Shown piece by piece: positions 1 to 9,698 of a DNA stretch of 48,877 bases. Source of the DNA: Stentor coeruleus (Eukaryota; Ciliophora; Heterotrichea; Heterotrichida; Stentoridae); assembly GCA_001970955.1 (NCBI GenBank), contig MPUH01000513.1, positions 1 through 48,877 on the forward strand, in the 5' to 3' direction. A program made the position numbers and the translations under genes. Under the pieces are notes generated by a model. That model was not told the DNA's origin. It was given only the letters and a program-made list of their open reading frames with translations, and made no database searches. The stretch's first letter is position 1, and each line of letters opens with the position of its first letter.

Positions 1-485
1 AAGTCCATTTATAAGTCCAGGATAATGTTTATATTAAAATGAAAATGGTATATTTTTAAGTAAATTAAATTATGCATCAAAGTAATAAACTTATTTAAGT
101 TTTATTAAAGAGACTATAATTATAATCTTAATTAAGAAAATATTAAAATAAAATCCTGAGAAAAAATAAAAATCTTAAGTAAATGTCATAAACATCAACT
201 CACTTGTAATTTTTGCACAATTTTTCGGAAAAATGTCTTATGTTTAAATACATTTTTCTAAAAATATGATACAAAACACTGAGATTTTGATTATTTCCCC
301 AATCTTGTAATAATCGTTTTTGAGAGCATAACCTTCTGATTTTTCTTTAAATTTTTTAATATGAAATCATAATCAGCCTTTGCATTTTCTCAGTAGGCCT
401 GGAATAGAAGTATAGAAACTTGTTTCAATAGTTATTTTATAGTCTTTATTTTAAGTTATAAAAAATATATGTAATTAATAAAAAG
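1..485. other. AT-rich non-coding left edge
   Basis: I see no convincing open reading frame, RNA gene or repeat here. There is no telomere repeat at this edge, so the window's left end is an internal cut or an unfinished scaffold end. The run of five A at 480-484 is the likely Pol III terminator of the adjacent minus-strand tRNA. Confidence 0.6.
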
Positions 486-559
486 TGGTCCCACTGAGGA
501 TCGAACTCAGGACCTCTGCGTTATTAGCACAGCGCTCTAACCGGCTGAGCTATGGGACC
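486..559 (-). tRNA. tRNA-Ile (anticodon AAU)
   Basis: Read on the minus strand this folds as a complete 74-base tRNA. The acceptor stem is seven pairs (GGTCCCA with TGGGACC) with discriminator A at 486. The anticodon stem CTGTG/CGCAG encloses the loop CTAATAA, giving anticodon AAT, which reads AUU isoleucine after wobble modification of A34. The T arm carries the usual GTTCGATCC-type loop sequence. No intron is present and CCA is not encoded. Five T follow on the minus strand (480-484 on plus), as expected for a Pol III terminator. Confidence is high because all arms pair. Confidence 0.95.
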
Positions 560-693
560 TCGATGCTAAATATCTTATTGATTCATATAAATACTTATTG
601 TATATTTATTATAAGTTTTTATTGTATATAATAATAATTTTCTATAGATTCTAAGTTAAATGTATGTGTATATTATTTTAGATATTGTTATCA

Positions 694-2398
694 TTATATT
701 AAACCTTTAATTATCTCATTTTTCAATGATCTGAAAACCGTTGTAACTTTTTTTAAACAGCTTTTTGCCTTTTTACTATTAGCAAAAGAGTATGATATTT
801 TTTCTTTAATGGTATGAAAGTTAAAAGTTAAAATAGCACTCAAGTCTTGGGAGTTGGCAATTTTATTTAAATCTTTGATCAAATACCTATCTATAATATG
901 GCTATCTCTATCTGTTATCATAATCGTATCAGGACCAACAATTAAATTCAGCATATCCTCCTGAACAATCCCTATTTTAAGATTATATTTTTTACATTCA
1001 AACACTTTGATTGTACTATTCGTCCTGCATTTTTCCCTAATCTCAGTATTAAGTTTTTTCATAGATTTACTAACATCTTTTTTAGAAATAATTTTTTTCA
1101 ATTTGCAACATAATAAACAAGAAGATGAAATATGATCTTTAATTTCTAAATTATAATCAAGGGCAAATTCATGACATGAGTTATATCCACCTTCAACAAC
1201 ACTAACATATTGAAATTCCTTCTGCCAAAAACTTTTCAAAAGTTTAGTGACAATATTCTGTGAATTCTGCCCATAATTATCATGTTTAATATCTTCACTA
1301 CCAAGTAACGCAAAATGATAAACCCCTCTAATATTAAAAAATTTCAAAGGGAATTGTTCAATACACTTAGGGTCATTAATATTTCCATCAAAAAACTCAG
1401 TATTCGGAAAATATCCTTGTTTCTGTTGTCTTGAACATCTACAATCAATAATAATAACAGGGTATGAATTTCTACACATTTTACACCCTTTCTGACAGTT
1501 ACATAATTTAACTTCAGGGTATGCTAAATGCATGATTTCCCTAGGTAATATTGATAAACAACTAGTCTTAGACAATGCTTGAGTATAAGAATCAATACTT
1601 TTCAAATTATAAATATCATAATTCTTAAGCTTAGCAGCAATAGAAATCGGTAAAAAACTCTTAATCTGCTGACTTTTATCTAACACCTGCTGAAGTTCTT
1701 CATAAGAATTTATAGCAATTTTATTCAACGCCAAAGGAATAAACGCATATTCTTGTCCAAGAATCCCTTCTTGAAATTTATCAATCAAAGATACAGCAAC
1801 AAAACAAGGGAAAATATAATCATTTTCTAAAATAATATTTTCCCATAATATAAAAAGGTAGTTTAATGATGTAACTTTTGTAGCATACATTGTTAAAAAC
1901 CATGATGTTGTATACAATTCAGGTGTTATATCGTGATCTTGAAGAAAATTGCTTATTTTAGGTGAGTGATATTTTAATAAAAGATTCATTATTATAAACC
2001 ATCCTTGAAGTGGACGAAAAGTCTATATAATATTTTACTTCATCTTGAAACATAGTTTTTAGACATGAGTTAATGAATTCTTTGAAACATGTATAAGCGA
2101 TATAATAAGGCATTCCATATCTACATAATACTAAGAAAGGGACTAGAATTTCATTCATTCCTTGTTTGTAGCTTATTGATGTTTGTTTACAATAGAGGGT
2201 TAACATGTTTTCGAGTAAAAATTTTTCTTCGCTTGTGATTTCATCTGATCGTGTTCTTTCAACATCACATTTTATCACTTGTTGATTTGGTAGATTAAGA
2301 TCGGTGATTATTGAAAATTCTTCTTGAGGAGTTTTGTAGAGGAGTTTGATTAAGCGCATTTGTTTCCAGTTATTCGGATATAGAGTACATGAAGTCAT
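694..2398 (-). CDS. TBC1D23: TBC1D23-like TBC/rhodanese protein (one 16-nt intron)
   Basis: Two reading frames join into a 562-residue protein once the 16-base intron at 2023-2038 is removed. The N-terminal half is a TBC domain: the IxxDVERTR and YKQGMNEIL motifs, then FRPLQGWF, LLLKYHSPKISNFL and TTSWFLTMYA. The middle is a rhodanese-like domain (IIIDCR) with a stretch matching TBC1D23 (HFALLGSED, then YVSVVEGGY). The C-terminal ~100 residues resemble the PH-like tail of TBC1D23. In animals TBC1D23 is a trans-Golgi adaptor that captures endosome-derived vesicles by binding golgins and the WASH subunit FAM21, and its TBC domain is thought to be inactive. The arginine of DVERTR is present here, so whether this copy has GAP activity is open. 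An in-frame TAA abuts the ATG upstream, fixing the start. VPS29 lies next, on the same strand. Confidence 0.85.
2023..2038 (-). other. 16-nt intron in the TBC1D23-like gene
   Basis: On the minus strand this reads GTAAAATATTATATAG. Removing it shifts the frame by one base and joins the TBC N-terminal part to the TBC C-terminal part exactly (..MFQDE, then TFRPLQGWF..). Without removal neither frame encodes a complete TBC domain. Confidence 0.9.
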
Positions 2399-3073
2399 TT
2401 ATTTAATATGATTATAGTTTCATTTGTAGCGAAGTTTTAGGCTTTTTGGATGTCAGGGATTTTGTTTGGGTTTAGAAGAGCAGTTTGGAAATTATTTTAT
2501 GATTTTGATGGTTTGATAGTATTTTTGCGTGAGTTTTATAGGAATATGGGTTTTTATAATTTTAAAACTGGTGTGGGTTTTTTAGGTATTTAAGCGGTTA
2601 AGATTATGATTTGGGTTTAGAGTATTTTAGATTGATTAGTTAAGTAACAAAAATGCTATATTTTGTGTTGAAATTATATTTGCATAATTTTATAACTAAT
2701 TTACTGATAAATATGCTAGAATATTTGTATATAAGAAAGTAAAAAAAACATATAAAATTGTGTAGAGGAAGTTATAATATCAAAACTATAAACTAATTTA
2801 AACTACCAACCTTACCTACCCCAAATCTTCCAACTGAATATTTTACTATAAAAACCTTATTCAAAACCTCCAAAACCTAAAAATTCCCATAACCTCTCTA
2901 TATATCTCTACCTCAAAAACCTCATGCTAAACACAAAATCCCCTCTCATATTCACAATCATCATCTCTATCATCCACATAAAAAACTCCATCTTTCCATT
3001 AAAAGCCTCACAATTTTCCACCCAATCCTTTAAAAATCCTCCTCCTCCAAAATCCTCATCTTTAACCTACTTA
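2399..3073. other. Intergenic region with strand-composition switch
   Basis: No supported gene. The plus strand is G/T-rich and C-poor from about 2400 to 2750, next to the 5' end of the minus-strand TBC1D23-like gene. It becomes A/C-rich and G-poor from about 2770 to 3070, next to the 3' end of the minus-strand VPS29 gene. This same pattern recurs in most long gaps of the window. Confidence 0.6.
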
Positions 3074-3655
3074 TTAACTAGACTTAGAAAGCGTTCCTTT
3101 GACAACACTAACATTGCCATCAACAAGTTCATACAAAAATGTTGTAGCATCTCTTCCTTGAAGGGCAACAATAAAAAAACTAGGTTTAACATCACTAGTC
3201 AAAGGTGAATAAGCCCCAGTAGCACTTCCAGGATTAACAAAGTGTTTTCCATCATAGCTTTCAACTGAAGAATTATGAGTATGTCCTGATACAAGTAAAT
3301 CACAATCCATCATTCTTTGAATATTACTTAAAGCTTCCTTATCACCCCAAGGAATAACCTGATGTCCATGTATAAGACCAATTTTCCAATCACCAATTGT
3401 GACAAGTTTCTGCTCTGGTACAGATATTCCTTCATCAAAATCTCCTCTAGCAAAATGAACATTAGCCGCTAAGCTCTTAAGCCAATCATTATGCTCTCTG
3501 TTACCAACATTTCCTGTGCATAATATATGCTGTACCTTTCCAGGTACAAGAAGTTCTTTGAATTTATCAGGTAGGTCAACAGATCTTTGAGGAATATGCA
3601 AGTCTCCTATAAGCAGTACAAGTTCACCAAATTGACTCATATTTATTATCGCCAT
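3074..3655 (-). CDS. VPS29: Retromer subunit VPS29
   Basis: A 193-residue calcineurin-like phosphoesterase-fold protein, close to the usual VPS29 length of about 180-190. Diagnostic motifs in order: LLIGDLHIPQR (residues 14-24), LLVPGKVQHILCTGN, ARGDFDE, GLIHGHQVIPWGD, LLVSGHTHNSS and FVNPGSATGAYSPL, all typical of VPS29. The protein is the non-enzymatic metallophosphoesterase-like scaffold of retromer, binding VPS35 for endosome-to-Golgi sorting. Met6 (MSQFGELV) is an alternative start closer to the family N-terminus. The gene lies 57 bases from the next minus-strand gene, and the TBC1D23-like gene, another retrograde-trafficking factor, is its downstream neighbour. Confidence 0.97.
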   Translation of the reverse strand: MAIINMSQFGELVLLIGDLHIPQRSVDLPDKFKELLVPGKVQHILCTGNVGNREHNDWLKSLAANVHFARGDFDEGISVPEQKLVTIGDWKIGLIHGHQVIPWGDKEALSNIQRMMDCDLLVSGHTHNSSVESYDGKHFVNPGSATGAYSPLTSDVKPSFFIVALQGRDATTFLYELVDGNVSVVKGTLSKSS

Positions 3656-3712
3656 AGAGTTTTTTTTATGTATTTTTTAAGATGTTTATATCAAGAATAT
3701 TATTATGAGGTC

Positions 3713-4783
3713 TTAATTGCTTATACCCTCTTTAAGTTTACGGATCTCATCTTTACGTTTGTTGTCATAGTCTTTGATTATTGAATCTATTTCTTCTTGC
3801 ATGTTTATACGCATTTGTTTTATTAACATATCCATCATATCCCCCATTCCAAAGATTTCAGAGATTTGGCTTTCGTAACGGTATTTAATTTCAGCTATTT
3901 TAATTGACCTTTCACTGAAGTTCTTTTCCATGATTTCTTCAAGTTTTTTTTCAAAGCGTTCACAGGTTTCAAGACTTTGTTCGTCGATTGTGAAGAAACT
4001 GGATTTTGTACTACTGTTGAGTTCTTCGTTCATATCGCTTAGGTCACAGCCGAAAACTTGGCTTGTGTCATTTGACGTGTAAGAAGAAGATGTAAAAGTC
4101 ATACTTCTTGCAAGGACAGATTTTTTTCTTGAAGCTAATCTTCTTTGAAGTGCACAATCTTGTGACTTAAAATCCGCAACAGCTTTATGTGCAGTTTCTC
4201 TAGTTGAACTACTATGCCTATCAATAATAATATTCAAATTCTTATGTGGTTTATTCTTCATCAAATTCTTAGTCAGTTCTTTTGATAAAAACTTTCTCGT
4301 CCTTTCAGCTTGTTCTTTTCTAGCATCTAAATTACTCAAAAAATTAGCTGTTCTTCCAACTTTCTTAACTTCTTTTGGAATTTCTTGAACAACTTTTTCT
4401 TTTGTTGGACTTTCTTCAGATACTACTTCTATAGTATCTACAATAATTTCAGGTTTTTCAAAATATAGGCTAACTGGAGATTCTTCTGTTGTTTTAGGAC
4501 AGTTTAGTCTTTGTAAAGCTGAAATTACTTGAGGTTTTATAAGCATTTTATGCATTCTGTCTTGGAAATCATAGAATTTAGGGTTGTTGTTTTGTTCATA
4601 GTATTCAATTGCTTGGGTGTATAAAGACATAAGTTCGTGGATGATTTTTGGATCCCAGAATTTTTCTAGATCAAGTTCTTTTTCGATAATCTTCATGGCT
4701 AAGTCAGAAGATATGCTTTGAACCTTGGATTTTGGCTCTGGCTTCCTTCTTTTGAAAAAAGATAGTGATCTTTTTTGGGACAT
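3713..4783 (-). CDS. Uncharacterised charged protein with C-terminal coiled coil
   Basis: A 356-residue protein that I do not recognise. It starts with a basic segment (SFFKRRKPEPKSK), followed by a helical region around residues 28-90 (LDLEKFWDPKIIHELMSL). A Ser/Thr/Glu-rich, probably disordered linker comes next, then a predicted coiled coil over the last ~80 residues (CERFEKKLEEIMEKNFSERS onward, to KRKDEIRKLKEGISN). No signal peptide or membrane segment is visible. The composition and the single long frame support a real gene. It could be a cytoskeletal or basal-body protein, but nothing in the sequence decides this. Confidence 0.8.
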   Translation of the reverse strand: MSQKRSLSFFKRRKPEPKSKVQSISSDLAMKIIEKELDLEKFWDPKIIHELMSLYTQAIEYYEQNNNPKFYDFQDRMHKMLIKPQVISALQRLNCPKTTEESPVSLYFEKPEIIVDTIEVVSEESPTKEKVVQEIPKEVKKVGRTANFLSNLDARKEQAERTRKFLSKELTKNLMKNKPHKNLNIIIDRHSSSTRETAHKAVADFKSQDCALQRRLASRKKSVLARSMTFTSSSYTSNDTSQVFGCDLSDMNEELNSSTKSSFFTIDEQSLETCERFEKKLEEIMEKNFSERSIKIAEIKYRYESQISEIFGMGDMMDMLIKQMRINMQEEIDSIIKDYDNKRKDEIRKLKEGISN

Positions 4784-5105
4784 TTATTTGAATAAATTCA
4801 ACTTGATAAGTTATTTGATAGTGTGGTGAAGGATTTGGTATGGAATTCGAGTTTAGGTGAGATGGCGATTTTTTGAGAAAATTTTAAAGGAGATGTTTGA
4901 TTTTTGGAATTATAGTATTGGTTTTAATACTGATAAGGTATTTTTGGATAATTTTTAAATGGCTAGGATGATTATAGGCTGATTTTTTGCGATATGATTT
5001 TTTGATGGATGATTGAAATTATGTTATAATGTAATAATGATTAGGAAATTGGGTTTGATAAGAGAGTGAATCTATATACCACTACTAAATGATTAAAAAA
5101 AACTA
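4784..5105. other. Intergenic, G/T-rich 5' flank
   Basis: No gene seen. The plus strand is G/T-rich and C-poor directly upstream of the minus-strand gene starting at 4783, the same flank asymmetry seen elsewhere in the window. Confidence 0.5.
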
Positions 5106-6188
5106 TTATTCTAAGTTTACCACAGATCCAAGCATTAATGAATACGTAATATCAAAATTAGGCTGTAAATCTTCAAGATCCCAATCAGATCTTCTATCAT
5201 CTATATCAATAAACTTAACACAAACAAATTTTGGATGATGACATTTAGTCAAATTTATCACAATATGATTAACTTTCCATGTTTTAAACTGCATCCATAA
5301 TACGGGGTAATAATCTTTTCCTGTATTATTATATTCTACCCATTCAAATTCATTATTTTCTTCAATTTTATTAATATTCCCAAGTGATTTAGCTTTTTCT
5401 ATATTTTCTATATCATTATAAGCATTAAATGTTTCAAAGTTTTTTGTGTATGAGTTTTCTGAGAAAATAAATATTAAAGATTTGACACATCCTGTGAAAA
5501 ATACTGGACGAGCTATGGCGATTTTTTTAACTATAGAGATAGTATTATTGGGAAATTTAGGAGTATCTCTAATCTTGTAAGTTGGAGCTGTATTAAGAAC
5601 TGATGCAGGCCTATATAGTTTTAAGTCGTAATCCTCATAGTTGTCAATTTTCTCATTGGATAAAGGATCAAGTATCAAAACTTTAGTATGGTCCAAATCT
5701 TCAATATTATATTTTTCATTTAGACTCTCAGGGTTATAGGTCAATTGATACACATCTGAATAAAATCCATCCGTAAAATTTTGATATTGAATTTTCCCAT
5801 TAAAGTAAGCAGTGCAACATATATTTTTAATTAACTTCAAATTTTCGCCTTCTTCATAATAAGTTGAATATGTATCAGCATTATATTTCCACATATTAGC
5901 ATAAGAGTTTCTATACTCTCTAGTACTTACACCACCATTAGTAAACCATGGTTTAAAGTTTACAATAGTATTTGAATTGATATCTAGAAAAGTACATTTC
6001 AAGTCGTATAGTGATAAATCTAAGGTTAAGTTTAAATGATTTTTAATCCAGAAAATCTTGAAATGATCGTTGTCAAAAACTTTATTAGCTTCTTTACATA
6101 TACAAGCACAGTTGAAAAACAATTCTTCAGGCTTTAAGTAAGTAGAGATTTCATAGATTATCGAACTAGGAAGATCAAATAATAGCAT
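5106..6188 (-). CDS. F-box protein
   Basis: A 360-residue protein that opens with an F-box: LFDLPSSIIYEISTYLKPEE (residues 3-22) followed by a Cys-rich helix and a HFKIFWIKNHL segment around residues 43-53, matching the LP..ii.eI..yL.p.el pattern. F-box proteins bind SKP1 and recruit substrates to SCF ubiquitin ligases. The remaining ~300 residues look like a beta-rich substrate-binding region (many Tyr, Asn, Asp; motifs VFFTGCVKSLIFIF and NHIVINLTKCHHPKFVCV), but I cannot name the fold. The start codon lies at the edge of an assembly duplication (copy at 6186-6317). This part of the upstream flank is therefore uncertain, though the coding sequence is intact. Confidence 0.75.
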   Translation of the reverse strand: MLLFDLPSSIIYEISTYLKPEELFFNCACICKEANKVFDNDHFKIFWIKNHLNLTLDLSLYDLKCTFLDINSNTIVNFKPWFTNGGVSTREYRNSYANMWKYNADTYSTYYEEGENLKLIKNICCTAYFNGKIQYQNFTDGFYSDVYQLTYNPESLNEKYNIEDLDHTKVLILDPLSNEKIDNYEDYDLKLYRPASVLNTAPTYKIRDTPKFPNNTISIVKKIAIARPVFFTGCVKSLIFIFSENSYTKNFETFNAYNDIENIEKAKSLGNINKIEENNEFEWVEYNNTGKDYYPVLWMQFKTWKVNHIVINLTKCHHPKFVCVKFIDIDDRRSDWDLEDLQPNFDITYSLMLGSVVNLE

Positions 6189-6450
6189 TTATAGCATATT
6201 TAAATAATCTAACTAATTCACTTAAACCAAAATCGCATATCTTTAAAAGCAGAAATTCTTTATAAAAATACCTTAAATCCACTATAAAATTCTCTTATCA
6301 TAAAATATTTTACCCGANACATTTATAGCATATTTAAATAATCTAACTAATTCACTTAAACCAAAATCGCATATCTTTAAAAGCAGAATTCTTTATAAAA
6401 ATACCTTAAATCCACTATAAAATTCTCTTATCATAAAATATTTTACCCGA
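6186..6450. repeat. Direct duplication flanking an assembly N
   Basis: About 131 bases (6186-6317) are repeated after a single N at 6318 (copy at roughly 6320-6450). The copies differ by one A in a run near AAAAGCAGAA. This looks like two overlapping contigs joined without merging rather than a biological repeat. Confidence 0.85.
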
Positions 6451-6550
6451 AAACTAAAAAAATATTTCCTTAACTAAATATTTAAAGATTAGTAAATCTN
6501 AAAACTAAAAAAATATTTCCTTAACTAAATATTTAAAGATTAGTAAATCT
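6450..6550. repeat. Second short duplication flanking an N
   Basis: About 50 bases before the N at 6500 are repeated directly after it (6501-6550). The repeat includes the stop codon and last residues of the HAD phosphatase gene, so the true gap between the F-box and phosphatase genes is shorter than shown. Confidence 0.85.
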
Positions 6551-7567
6551 TTTTAACCCATCAATCAATGCCAAAGCAAACATCGCATTTGAATGAAATT
6601 TATTTGGTCTTGGTTTTTTATTAAACCAGTCAACAAGATAGTTTTCTGAGTTTCCTACAAGTATTCCAAATACTGGTAGTCTTAATAACATACAATCATT
6701 TAAAGAATCACCAGCAACCATTGTGTCTTTATCTGTAAAATTATATCTTTTCTGAGCATAAATAACCCCTAATTGTTTACCTGTATGTGTTGGTAATACT
6801 TCAATATAATGTGATCCAACAAGATTACATCGAGTTTTTATGCATTTTCCTTTGAGGATTTTACCATTTGTTTCAATGTTTTCTTTGTTTTTGACAAACC
6901 TTTTGACTTCATCAAAAGTGGCGAAAAACACATCATCTGGGATAATAAAAAGGATTGTAAAAGGATTTATTCGAGAAATGTAGCTTCTTGGGTATTGGAA
7001 TTTTTCTAGTATCGCATCAACGAAATAGTTTTCATCCCAGTTAGGGTTTGAAGTCCAATTAAGAACTTCTTTATAATCTTCTTCATGGACAAAATGCCCT
7101 TCTTCATCAAAAGTTAAAGCATAATTCCCAAGTACTGCAACAAGAAGGTCAGGTTCATAAAGTTTATCTATAATCCATTCATACTCATTCAATGATCTTC
7201 CTGTATCATAGACTAGGATTGATCCATTAAATTCAAAATGCTGAATCCAAAATTTTATAAATTCTTTATGTGCAGCTAGTCCTTCTGGGGAATCATGGAA
7301 AACTGTTCTATCTAAATCACTAACAAGCAAAACTTTTTTAGAGTTGTCTTTTATTTCTAGTAATTCACCTTCAAAAAAAGCGTATTTTCCTGAACTTGGA
7401 ATTTCAATTCTATGAGTTCCAGAGATAGTATTAACCTCGATTTCTCTATCTGAAGTTCTTAACCCTAGCCAATTTTTTTTAAATCTTGTAAGTTGCATAG
7501 AGGAATTACTTAACAAAAGATTTTTTTCTTCTTTAGAGGAAGAGTATATGTATATCTCTACCATCAA
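6533..7567 (-). CDS. HAD-superfamily S6PP-like phosphatase
   Basis: A 344-residue HAD phosphatase of the type with a C2 cap (sucrose-6-phosphate-phosphatase-like). Motif I is DLDRT (residues 84-88), with both catalytic Asp present. Motif II is the TGR at 122-124, the motif III Lys is probably K264 in HTGKQLGV, and motif IV is GDSLNDCMLL from residue 286. About 75 N-terminal residues precede the HAD core and have no clear match. In plants and cyanobacteria this family makes sucrose; in ciliates the substrate is unknown and a sugar phosphate is only an inference. A decayed copy of this gene's 3' part lies upstream at 7857-8037, so the locus was once a tandem pair. The first codons MMV offer two adjacent starts. 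Confidence 0.85.
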   Translation of the reverse strand: MMVEIYIYSSSKEEKNLLLSNSSMQLTRFKKNWLGLRTSDREIEVNTISGTHRIEIPSSGKYAFFEGELLEIKDNSKKVLLVSDLDRTVFHDSPEGLAAHKEFIKFWIQHFEFNGSILVYDTGRSLNEYEWIIDKLYEPDLLVAVLGNYALTFDEEGHFVHEEDYKEVLNWTSNPNWDENYFVDAILEKFQYPRSYISRINPFTILFIIPDDVFFATFDEVKRFVKNKENIETNGKILKGKCIKTRCNLVGSHYIEVLPTHTGKQLGVIYAQKRYNFTDKDTMVAGDSLNDCMLLRLPVFGILVGNSENYLVDWFNKKPRPNKFHSNAMFALALIDGLKRFTNL

Positions 7568-7856
7568 AAAAATAATAATAAACTAATCATTATGATATTT
7601 TAAATGGGTTTATTTTTTGATATGATTTGATTTACTTAATGTTTTATTTTTAATTTAAGGGATTAACTTCAAATTGAAAGTAGATTATTGGAAAAGTAAT
7701 CAAGATTAGTATAGTAAAAGTAAGATTTTTAAAGAATGATAAAGTTTAGTAGGTTTATAGAATATAAAATATATTTCCCTCTTAATGACATATTTTAATT
7801 TTATTAGTTAGATATTAATTTTAGAAGTTAATTTGCTTATCTGGTTAATTAAAGAT

Positions 7857-8037
7857 CATCAAACTTATTTAAACATTTTATTAACATCCTAGCAAATATC
7901 ATTGATTAATAGAAATTATTTGATCTTATATTTTTTTAAACTAATCCACAAGATAATTTTCTAAGTTTCCTATAAGTACTTCAAAACTGATAGTCTTAGA
8001 AGCTAATAATAATTTAAAGAATCCTGACAACCATTAT
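7857..8037 (-). pseudogene. Decayed fragment of the S6PP-like phosphatase gene
   Basis: This stretch aligns collinearly with 6541-6722, the last ~60 codons of the neighbouring phosphatase gene. The best part is 7940-8000, where words such as AAGATA.TTTTCT.AGTTTCCTA and TAGTCTTA match with scattered substitutions (roughly 80-85% identity by eye). Reading frame is lost through indels and stops. The region corresponds to motif IV and the C-terminus. Beyond about 8040 the similarity fades. It is best explained as the remnant of a tandem duplicate on the same strand. Confidence 0.75.
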
Positions 8038-8310
8038 CCAATATAACAGATTCTCCACTAATTAAACATAAAAAATCTTATTAATATCGTATTTCATATC
8101 AAATCTAACCTAATTTCATAAATTTCTTATCCAATTTCACAATTTTTCTTCCAAATAACATTTTTTCTCATACAATCAAAAAAACCTTCACAATATTTCT
8201 TATCAATTCTGAAACCATATTCTTTTATTTCCCCCTAAAGTTTTTTTTATCTCTTATCTCTCCTAAATACAGTATTAGTATATTTTTTGATATACCCTGA
8301 TGTAATATAA

Positions 8311-8922
8311 ATGGCAAAAGCTGCTGGTCAATACGATTACTTAATCAAGCTGTTAATCATTGGTGACTCAGGTGTAGGAAAAACATGTTTCTTACTGAGG
8401 TTTTCCGATGATAATTTCACAGCTTCCCACTTGACAACAATAGGCATTGATTTCAAATTGAAGACTATGGAAATTGATGGGAAAACAATCAAGCTTCAAA
8501 TATGGGACACAGCAGGACAAGAACGATTCAGAACAATTACTCAAACTTATTACAAGGGAGCTATGGGGATTATCCTTGCATATGATTGTACAGACGAAAA
8601 TTCATTTAACAATATCAGAAACTGGGTTCAACAGATAAAAATGCATGCTAGTGATAATGTATCAAAAGTACTTATAGGGAATAAATGTGATAGACCTGAT
8701 AAAAAAATCACTACTGAACAAGGGGAATCTTTAGCTCAAGAACTTGGAATTAAGTTTTTTGAAACTAGTGCTAAAACAAATATCAATGTCAATGAAACTT
8801 TTAAATTCATAGCAAAAGAAATCAAAGATAGACGTATGGGTGAAGCTATTGGTACAGGAGGAAATATAAGAGTGAATAATACTAAGACAGAAAAAAAACA
8901 GGGAGGCTGTTGCGGGAAATAG
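8311..8922 (+). CDS. Rab GTPase, Rab8/Rab10-like
   Basis: A 203-residue small GTPase with every G motif intact: P-loop GDSGVGKT (18-25), switch I TTIGIDF (42-48), switch [12 protein letters not shown] (65-74), NKCD (124-127) and ETSAK (151-155). The Rab-specific sequences [19 protein letters not shown] and [10 protein letters not shown], and GNKCD, place it nearest Rab8/Rab10/Rab1, which act in exocytic and Golgi traffic. The C-terminus ends GGCCGK, giving a Cys pair (200-201) for double prenylation. The tail glycine pattern differs from animal Rab8, so I do not assign an orthologue number. The upstream flank is A/T-rich and C-rich on the coding strand. Confidence 0.95.
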   Translation: MAKAAGQYDYLIKLLIIGDSGVGKTCFLLRFSDDNFTASHLTTIGIDFKLKTMEIDGKTIKLQIWDTAGQERFRTITQTYYKGAMGIILAYDCTDENSFNNIRNWVQQIKMHASDNVSKVLIGNKCDRPDKKITTEQGESLAQELGIKFFETSAKTNINVNETFKFIAKEIKDRRMGEAIGTGGNIRVNNTKTEKKQGGCCGK

Positions 8923-9698
8923 AAAATTAGTTTTAATAAGATTCTTATAAATGAATTTGTGTAGATTTAACATAAAAATCTTATAGGGTTATTGAAATTA
9001 TTAATGTTTTGTTTGAGGGTTTTATGGTTTTTATTATTTTTTTTAGGGTTTAGATTTTTATAGATAGAAAATTATTGGGAATTTTTTTTGTCTTAATAAG
9101 AGGTAAATTGTTAATAGTTTTTTATGTTGTGGATAAGGTTATTGTATTTAGGGAATTGATGTTAGTTATTGGTATTTTTTTTATACTAGGGTGCAAAGTT
9201 TTATATTAATTATTTTTGAAGAGGATAAGATATATGATATTGTTGATATTAGCATAATAAGTTCAAAAGGTAAATAAATCACTATAACCCACCAAGCCAC
9301 TCTTATCTTTTTACCTAACTCAGTATGCAAACCTTTAATTTCTCTTCAAAAAAATCAATTCTCTTCCAAAAATCCTATCTTCCTAATTCATCCTCTTCTT
9401 ACACAAAAAAAAAACTACAATCACCTTTCCTATCTTCCCTTTCACTTTACCTCATCATAAAACCCTAAACTTTTTCATCACATCATCATCTACCCATAAT
9501 CAAAAAACCCTACAAATCATCATCCAAAAACAAATTCACCTACAAAAAAGCCTAAACTCATAATTTTCAACCCAATTCCTATATCAAAATCTATCACACC
9601 ATGAATAATTTCCAAATAACCCTAAAATCTTATCCTAATCATATCATCCTCTAAACCCCTTCACAACTTTTAAACCTAATCTTCTTAATAATCTTAAA
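8923..9698. other. Intergenic region with sharp strand switch
   Basis: No gene seen. The plus strand is G/T-rich with almost no C from about 8930 to 9260 (3' flank of the Rab gene), then A/C-rich with almost no G from about 9270 to 9690 (5' flank of the HECT gene). This is the clearest example of the flank asymmetry in the window. Confidence 0.6.

Noticed and set aside
2924-3208. Plus-strand open frame of 94 codons
   Set aside because: It overlaps VPS29 antisense, begins in A/C-rich flank, and has low-complexity composition (Ser/Pro/Lys-rich from CCT/TCC runs).
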